Shown here: positions 57,027 through 64,000 of the stretch, piece by piece | Layout of the letters: every line of letters starts with the position of its first letter | Position numbering within the stretch: position 1 is the first letter of the stretch | Source: Fistulifera solaris | Lineage: Eukaryota > Bacillariophyta > Bacillariophyceae > Naviculales > Stauroneidaceae | DNA length: 64,000 nucleotides | Assembly (NCBI GenBank): GCA_030295235.1 | Contig: AP026148.1 | Location: 310,001-374,000 of the forward strand | Reading direction: 5' to 3' | Notes under the pieces: model-generated | The model's database searches: none | What the model saw: the letters and a program-made list of their open reading frames with translations, nothing else | What the model was told of the DNA's origin: nothing | Made by a program: the position numbers and the translations under genes

Positions 57027-57695
57027 ATGCCCGATTTGGATCATTTAACGTCTGACGATTTTCAACATGTATACGAACCAGCCTCGGATACCTTTCTTCT
57101 CATTGATGCCATACAATATGAACTACGTTCAGGACTTTTCCGAGATCGGTTAGAACCGGTAATCGCCTTGGAGCTTGGTTGTGGAACGGCTGTCCCTTCC
57201 GTATTTCTACGACGGCATTGGCAAGACGTCAAGTACTTTCGACCGACGCTTCTTTCGTTTGCCACGGATGTCAATCCACGCGCACTTGAAGTAGCCCAAT
57301 CGACTGTAAAAATAGCCGATCCGCATCCACATTTCTTTGAGTTTGTTCGATGTGATTTGGCCTCTTCATTACTCAATGGCTTGCATCGACGTGTTTCTAT
57401 TCTCCTCTTTAATCCACCCTACGTGTCGACTCCGGATGAGGAAGTTGGTGGTGTTGATATCGAAGCTTCTTGGGCGGGAGGCAAAAATGGCCGTCGAGTC
57501 ATCGATCGAGCTATCAGTCAAATCGAACACTTACTGGAAAAACCGTACGGGATGGCCTACTTGGTAACAGTCGAAGACAACAATCCATTTGAACTCGCTC
57601 AGAGATTCCAACAACTTGGTTTGAAAATGAGGCCTTTGCTTCGTCGAAAAGCCTTCAACGAGAGATTAACAATTCAAAAAGTGGAATGGATATAA
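57027..57695 (+). CDS. N6AMT1: HemK2/MTQ2 (N6AMT1) protein glutamine methyltransferase
   Basis: A class I SAM methyltransferase that, with TRM112, methylates the GGQ glutamine of release factor eRF1. 222 residues from ATG 57027, no introns. Seen: VYEPASDTFLLIDAI (substrate and SAM region), LELGCGTAVPSVFL (SAM motif I), ATDVNPRAL (motif II), and the catalytic NPPYVSTPDEEVG (NPPY). The acidic and Trp-Ala-Gly-Gly stretch WAGGKNGRRVIDR is diagnostic for HemK2. Length matches the family (about 215). It lies on the same strand as TRM112, its obligate partner in yeast and human. Confidence 0.95.
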   Translation: MPDLDHLTSDDFQHVYEPASDTFLLIDAIQYELRSGLFRDRLEPVIALELGCGTAVPSVFLRRHWQDVKYFRPTLLSFATDVNPRALEVAQSTVKIADPHPHFFEFVRCDLASSLLNGLHRRVSILLFNPPYVSTPDEEVGGVDIEASWAGGKNGRRVIDRAISQIEHLLEKPYGMAYLVTVEDNNPFELAQRFQQLGLKMRPLLRRKAFNERLTIQKVEWI

Positions 57696-57817
57696 TGAGA
57701 TACGTACGGTACCGCTGCGTATGAGAGTTCGGGTGCCTGTCTATTTGTACTTATACTTGACCCACAAGCGCGTATAAATCTAAACTCACTCATTGTACCT
57801 AATAGCTAATGCAACAT

Positions 57818-58573
57818 TTATACCAGGGATCCTAAAATAGCAGATTTTCCAGCTTTCGCTCCTCCTTCCACAATGGGTTTGATTTGATGTGTCGTCTTGA
57901 ACTTTTTTGTCTCACTTTCTAACATCTTGCCTTCTTTTTCCGCTCGTCGACGCTTGCGTTCTTCGATTTTATCAATCTTTTTCCCGGTTTCCACCAATTG
58001 CTTGTAGGCAGCTGTTTCTTTTCGCGCCTGCATGGTCTCTAGGCGTAGCTTCTGCTCCTTCACGCGTCGTTCGTAGGCGACCTTTTCTGTCAAGTGACTC
58101 CACTCAAACTTGGACAAATACTTCAACACCCACAGATCTCCATAATGAGCACTGCGTTTGTAATTCGTAATAGGTGTTGAATTGAGTGATGCGGCAACAT
58201 GTTTCGCGACTTTCTTTGATGCAAACTCAATCCATCCTTCCACGTAACGCTTCGACCCATTGCCCGACAGCTTCCGCCGTCGTTTACGGACGGCGGCGTC
58301 CTCTCGGCCAAGTAAACACGCGTGATTTCTCCAAAGTCGCCGAGTAACGTCTTTACTTTGGTGGGAGTCATACGGGGAGGGATGCGTGCTAAATAAACGA
58401 TACCTCTCTTTTTCAGTTTTGCATTAAAATCTTCTGTTTTACGGAGTGAAAGCTTGTGGACTTTTTCTATCCGAAGACGCCTTCTCTACAAGGTCGTCGT
58501 TCTGACTGTCTACCGAGCCCTGGTCACTGTTGCTTTGCACCGTTTCTTCATCCTCCTCTTCATTTGTTGTCAT
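57818..58573 (-). CDS. ESF2: ESF2/ABT1 family pre-rRNA processing factor
   Basis: A nucleolar RNA-binding factor of the small-subunit processome. From ATG 58573: an acidic N-terminus, then an RRM-like domain ([29 protein letters not shown], a basic loop of Arg/Lys, [20 protein letters not shown]). The ESF2/ABT1 signature [32 protein letters not shown] and a long basic C-terminal helix follow. Two 1-nt breaks occur: an extra base in the T5 run at 58462-58466 and one missing base near 58300-58306 (plus strand CCTCTCGG). Correcting both gives 251 residues and recovers the conserved basic loop. Confidence 0.87.
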
Positions 58574-59737
58574 TTTTTCGCTTTGACCCTAAAATGCTTT
58601 CTATAAGTCATTCAAGAACAAATAATTGAAGACGAGTTTGTCGGTCAATGGTTGTGCTTTTCTGTTGCTCTTGGAAAACGGTCGATGGTCTGACTATAAT
58701 AATCATGAGCCGTAGTGGTGATTGGTACTAATTGATCAGACATAATCAGAAAGTAGCAAAAGTTGCGATGTTTTGCAGCCAGCCGCCAGCTATTTTTGAA
58801 GATCGATGTACACGTCATCATTTCGGAATAGCGAAATCAGATGAGTACTCAATGGTCTATAGACAAGTGACAAGGATTCAATAATGAAGAACGACGAGAA
58901 AGACGCCGTATTTAAACCTTTCCTTTATTCAACGGCAAGCTCATTACTAACACACTAGGGTTTTATGTAATAATTACTTGAATACTACTAATTCAAAATG
59001 AAATCGTAATTAAGGTATCGGAGGTGGGACTTTCTATGTAGGTCCGAGACAGAGTCATAAACTACAACCCACGATCCGTTGCACATAAGTGAAACTACAG
59101 TTTTTGGTTTTTAGATTTTTGGGACTTGAAGACGTTTAGATTTTTTAGAGACCGCTACTTGCATGTGGAAGGTTTAACGGTGTAGTTTTCATAATTTATT
59201 TTAACAATATTTCGTTCAAATGACTAAATGTTTCTTTTTCGGTCCTAATATTCGAAAAATAAAGATTTTGTGCAAGGAATTCCATTTATTTTATGAATCG
59301 AAAACAGCCAAAACTTGGCCCACGCCAAGTTTCACGTGGTCGGGATCCGGACGAACTCGCTCGAACTTTGAATATAGACCTCCAAAGTACTGCGGGTGTT
59401 TCGTCGAGTGGAACTTCGTTCAAAAATGGCGCGTAACTTCTAACGGACCCTAGAGATTTCTATCGCCTAAGTAATGTCACCCAACTCACCCAACTGAACC
59501 AACTTCTGCTCGGCTGGCGACAAGCCGCGTACAACCTTGCATGGCAAAAATTTGGTGCAATTTTTTTTATAAGCATGTGCTGGACGAATAGCGATTGGAG
59601 GGAAGCCGATTACGAAGCACTCGGGGCTGTGCCAACGTTCAACGCATACTTTCCTATGGAGGCACAATCTCTCCATTAATTCTTTTCGAAAAAGACTCTT
59701 GCGTAAAACGGAGCGTTTGAACGACACTAAAGTCATC
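58574..59737. other. 1.2-kb divergent intergenic region, no gene seen
   Basis: Upstream of ESF2 and of the Patched-like gene. AT-rich with no supported frame, repeat or RNA gene. Confidence 0.45.
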
Positions 59738-62700
59738 ATGGGAATCATTGAGCAATCAAACAACGATGAGAATGAAATTGATGGTAAGATAGCATGTATT
59801 CTCGAGGAGTCGTTCCGATGTCGGCTTCTCAAAATCTAACTTATGCCGTTTTCACTCGTGATGATGAAAAATTTAGCCGCTATCGAATATCAAGCCTCAT
59901 ATCAATGCACCTCTACTGATGAAGCAGACGGAGATATAGCAAGTCAAAGCATGTCGAAGCTGGATGAGGAGAAGGCGTCGGCTTATACACAGAATGAGGT
60001 CAACAAAATGGTAGCATCAGACTGCGAAGCCTCGTCGCTCGCTCAAGGCTTCGCGACCTCGAAACACGGGGATGGATCTGAAGATGATCTTGCTTTAGAG
60101 TATCAAAATTCATTGGGGGGAAAACCTTTAACATGCTCTCAAAAGTGGACTAAATTCGTCCTAAGAACACAAGTTCCACTGCATAGATTCCTTCACTTTG
60201 TGACCAGTCGGTCGGCGAGAAACCCGAGGAAAACTGTGGTGGGAATGACTTTATTGGCTTTGATTATCATGGGTATCGGCCTATCAACAAACTTCAAAAT
60301 TGATGTCGATGAAGACTCCCTCTGGACCCCACGTGGGTCTCATGCTGCGATAGATCAAAAATGGATCAAGGAGGAATCGGGCTTCAAGCCGGAGCCAAGA
60401 TGGTTTGTTCTGTTATTCCATTTCGAAGGACAGAATGTTTTAGGTCAAAGTCAAGTACAGCGCATGTTCGACGTTCTCGATGGTATTCGTGCCGTCGAAG
60501 GATATGATGAAATGTGCGAAGCGTCGGATTTTATCGATGTTAACGGTGTGCGAACGTGTGAAATCAATGGTCCACCGCAGATTTGGAACACATCGTCAGC
60601 GTTCTTCCAGAGTAACGTAACTTCGGATGAAGAAGCTATCGAGGGGCTCTCTGTGCGCTTCATGTCGGACTTGTTTCCAGTGGTTGAAGAACTTTTCTAC
60701 GGCTATCCGCAGCGCGATGAAAATGACTTGCTGACTAGCGTGACGTCGTATTCTATTTTCATTCACTTCCCACATGTTGATCTCGCAGAGGACGTTGAGG
60801 AGAAGGCGCTTGACGTTGTCCTGGACTTTCAACAAAAATGGAAAGACGATCCCGAATCCAATCTTTATGTGGAAGTAGCTGCGGAACGCTCTTTTCCAGA
60901 TGAGTTCACCAGAGCCATTATTGCCGACATTCCTCTTGGTAAGATTCAACTTTACATTTTAATCACCCACCATCGTAAAGGTTTTTTCGCTCACACTTTG
61001 CTCAATTTCGTGATTTCTTCAGTCCCTGTTGTCTTCTTTTTGATGAGCTCCTTCACATGTGTAGTCTTTTTCAAGAGACACAAAGTTCAGTCCAGAACCA
61101 TGCTTGGACTCTCCGCAGTAGTCGGTGTTCTTTTGAGTATGTGCTTTTCGTACGGAATGCTGTTCATCTTCGGGGTGCCTTTTACTTCCATTACCCAGAT
61201 GTTGCCCTTCATCATCTTCGGTATCGGAATGGACGACTCTTTCATTGTGATTGGGGCTTACACTCGGGCTGACCCGAGGAAATCTGCGGTGGAGCGGATT
61301 GAGGAGTCCATTGATCTGGTGGGCGTCAGCATTACGATGACGTCGCTTACTTCTGCTCTGGCATTTGCCATTGGATGCACCTCTACAGTTCCGGCGGTTT
61401 ATTGGGTGTGCCTGTATGCCTCTCCCGCCGTTGTCATGGTTTACTTCTATCAGCTCACGTTTTTCGTCGGCTGCATCGTCTTGGATCAGCAGAGAATTGA
61501 TCAGCAACGGCGTGACTGCTGTGTCTGGCAAACTGTACCTGCTTCGGAAAAAGAAGACCAAGAAAATGAGGAGGGATGCGAAGAAGCGACTCAAAATAGC
61601 TCTGAGGGTTCTTATGTGGATGAGTTTTTCATTGACCGCTTCATGCTGCCGTACGCCGAGTTTCTCTTGCGTCCGATGGTGAAAGTGATGGTACTGATCG
61701 CATTCGCGGCTTTTTCCGTGCTCTGCGCCTTAAGTGCCACGAAACTTCGCCAGGACTTCAAATTCAAAGATGTTCTACCGAGTGATTCCTACATTACTCC
61801 GTTCATACAAGGACGGCAGGATTATACTGCTCGCAGCCACTTACTCACTTATGTCTACTTTCGAGATGTGAACCAAAGTGACCCAGTTATTCAGGAGCAG
61901 ATGATTGAATACGTTGATGACCTTGTTGAGATGGAAGCCATCACAGGCCCTCCCGATTTGTTTTGGTTGCGGGAATTGGGACTCTATGTTGACAACTTCA
62001 CGCTACACGAATATTCCTTCGATGAGCAACTTGATTCTTTTCTCTCGGTGAAGATCATCAACAAAGTTTTCGGAAATGACGTTCTTCGGGATAGCGAAGA
62101 TAACATTATCGCATCTCGCTGCTTGATTGATATGGGAAATCTGGATGCAGACGACATTAAAGGCCAAATTGAAGCGCTGGAAGATCAAGAACGAATCACC
62201 AACGAGCAACCAGTTAACGAAGGAAAAGCGCGCAAAGCCTTCTTCACGTACTCGAGAGCCTACAATATCTGGGAGTTTTACGCTACATCCGTGAGTCAGC
62301 TCACCTCCTCGGCTGTTACGGGTGTCATCGCAGTGAGTCTCGTCACTGTTTTCATGATTCCCCATTACACTTCAGTGTTTGTCGTCTTCCCAGTCATGTG
62401 CGTCCTTTATATTGACATGCTTGGTGTGATGCAATGGGCCGGAGTGGCGATTAATCCTGTCTCGTACGTTGCTTTGTCGATGTCGATCGGACTCATTGTT
62501 GACTTCTTGATGCACGTCTTGTTGAGGTACTATGAGTCTGAGGGTAATCGCCGCGAAAAAGTGATTGAAACGTTAACATCGATGGGCTCTTCTATCATGC
62601 TCGGGGGTATCACCACGTTTTTGGGAACGGTCCCACTAGTGTTCAGCACCAGCGAAATCTTTTATATCATCTTCGTCGCCTTCATGGCGCTGGTGCTTCT

Positions 62701-62863
62701 CGGAGTAAGTCATGGTATCATTTTATTGCCGGTAATTCTCTCGCTGGTCGGAACCGAAGAGCGAGTGTCTACCAAGGCCACGAGGACGAAAGATCCTGCA
62801 GCTCTTGACAACAAAACACCTCATCCCGAACCTCTTTCGGATGCTGAAGGTCACGCACAATAG
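59738..62863 (+). CDS. Patched/NPC1-like sterol-sensing-domain protein of the RND superfamily, three exons
   Basis: A polytopic protein with twelve predicted membrane segments in the Patched/NPC layout. TM1 (about residue 145) precedes a luminal domain with Cys and N-glycosylation sites. A sterol-sensing domain (TM2-6) contains FGIGMDDSFIVIGAY (acidic pair of the RND proton relay). A second luminal domain and TM7-12 with MSIGLIVDFLMHVLLRYYES follow. Exons 59738-59783, 59877-60938 and 61023-62863 give 982 residues. The 84-nt second intron (GTAAGA...CTTCAG) is in frame without a stop. The first exon is inferred from GTAAGAT...TTTAG with a CTAAC branch-like site; an alternative start is ATG 59843. 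Sterol or lipid transport is inferred; the ligand is unknown. Confidence 0.85.
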
Positions 62864-63231
62864 TAAAAATTGTAAAAGAAATACTTTATCTTGAAACAAT
62901 CTTGAGACCACCCCAGAAAGTATTTCGCATTTCGCATTAAACCTGTTCGCCCAGAATTAGTTCTCGTTGCAGTCCTAAAGAGGAAGTATTATATCCCGTT
63001 TCCCATGGCTGGCAATGGATCTCTCGGGCCATGGGCTCTGTAATTTTCGGTGCGCTTCCAGGCATTGGGTAACAGCTAAAAATCAAGAATCATTTCTTCG
63101 TACAAGTAGCTCAAATCGTTTACGAGAAGGTCCCGAAATGAGACCCGTGTACCCGGGACTAACAATTGCTTCCATTACTTTGTTTTTCGTAGTAAATTCG
63201 ATTTTGTCGACGTGTGCTCGAGTGCATTAAG
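62864..63231. other. Intergenic, no gene seen
   Basis: Short region between two plus-strand genes. It must include the 3' UTR of one and the promoter of the other. Confidence 0.4.
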
Positions 63232-63294
63232 ATGTCTTCTATTCTAAAGAACCAGGTACATAAGAAGCAAACTAATCTAACACTCTACATAGCA

Positions 63295-64000
63295 ATGACA
63301 GGACGGATTCAAATCGTTGTCTTTATGAGACACGGCATAGCTGTTCACAACCTACGAGATTCTAGAAAAGATCCTGCGCCCGATCATCGCGATGCTCGAT
63401 TTTGGGATCCTCCGCTGGTGTATCAGGGGGTGGTGCGGGCTGTGGAGGCGGGAATGAATGTTCAACGATGGATGCAGGCGCATACGAAGCGTCGTAGAAT
63501 CGAGCTTTTCGTAACGTCTCCGTTGACCAGATGCCTACAAACGACGACGCTCGCTTTCATCAGAGGCGACGATTACGAGCATCCGCCTCCTCCGATTGTC
63601 TGTGTCGAAGATGTCCGCGAAGCTTATGGTATTTATTATCCAGATAAAAGAAGAGAAAAGTCCAAATTAAAAGTAAGTGGGGTTAATGTAGCCGCTGTCC
63701 GCTTTCATCTGGTTGTTTTTACTGATGTCTCTTTCTTGGCTCGTTCCTCGCGTCAAGAGCGTGTGGCCACAAGTCGAGTTCTCCGAATGCATGACCGAAC
63801 ACGACGACGATTGGAAAGAAGATAGGCGTGAGAATTTCGCAGACGTAAATGCTCGCGTGGATCGTTTCCTGACGTGGTTAGTACGAAGGCACGAATCTCA
63901 GATTGTTGTCGTCACACACGGTGTATGGATGGAGTCTCTCTTTCGAGTTCACTGCAGTACAGCTTTGCGTGAAGATCAACGCGTTCATAATTGCGATGCG
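63295..64000 (+). CDS. Histidine phosphatase (phosphoglycerate-mutase-like) superfamily protein, 3' end outside the window
   Basis: Exon 1 63295-63672, intron 63673-63757 (85 nt, GTAAGT...GTCAAG), exon 2 from 63758 to beyond the window. Seen: the N-terminal phosphohistidine motif FMRHGIAVHN, the VTSPLTRCLQT helix, a REAYGIYYPDKRR segment with the acidic/basic cluster of the family, and in exon 2 the second catalytic His, VVVTHGVWMESLF. Family members include phosphatases and mutases. The short spacing and lack of mutase insertions suggest a small-molecule phosphatase (inference). An in-frame ATG at 63232 is an alternative start. The gene is cut at base 64000. Confidence 0.82.

Overview
This is a nuclear window from a photosynthetic stramenopile, most likely a pennate diatom close to Phaeodactylum (inference). 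The evidence is short GT-AG introns of about 60-130 nt, densely packed genes on both strands with convergent ends often under 100 bp apart, and at least five or six proteins that begin with a signal peptide followed by the diatom plastid motif (Ala/Ser-x-Ala-Phe/Trp). The gene set also fits: a plant-type IspG, SufS, a carotenoid-isomerase-like oxidoreductase, and MORN-repeat and F-box/kinase proteins typical of diatoms. Nothing in it looks bacterial or viral.

Layout. 0-12 kb: a leucine-rich-repeat-like family member, SDE2 with an inserted SPRY domain, a gamma-synergin-like EH-domain protein with many FGDF motifs, an ATG22-like MFS transporter, a secreted Cys-rich protein and a two-TM protein. 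12-30 kb: eIF3L, then a run rich in plastid-targeted products (an acidic/basic protein, IspG, SufS, a SOUL heme-binding protein, a 475-aa unknown), interleaved with MORN-repeat and PDZ proteins. 30-45 kb: arginyl-tRNA synthetase, an APH/ACAD10-11-like kinase, proteasome beta-4 (PSMB2), RER1, eIF3b, a CrtISO-like desaturase/isomerase, an unknown nuclear-looking protein and a peroxisomal 2,4-dienoyl-CoA reductase ending in SKL. 45-64 kb: an F-box/kinase fusion, TFIIH p44, ribosomal stalk P1, eIF2alpha, TRM112, a small secreted Cys-rich protein, the HemK2/MTQ2 methyltransferase (TRM112's known partner), ESF2/ABT1, a Patched/NPC1-like sterol-sensing protein, and a histidine-phosphatase gene cut by the window edge.

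Working together. Translation is over-represented (eIF3b, eIF3L, eIF2alpha, P1, ArgRS, TRM112 plus MTQ2, and ESF2 for the small subunit). IspG needs a 4Fe-4S cluster and SufS supplies sulfur for plastid Fe-S assembly, so those two neighbours are linked in function.

Caution. Eleven conserved gene models are open only if one base is added or removed, usually in a homopolymer of 4-7 bases. After one correction per break the total exon length of each becomes a multiple of three. This looks like residual assembly error or allelic indels rather than biology. Start codons were taken as ATG, and splice sites were inferred by hand.
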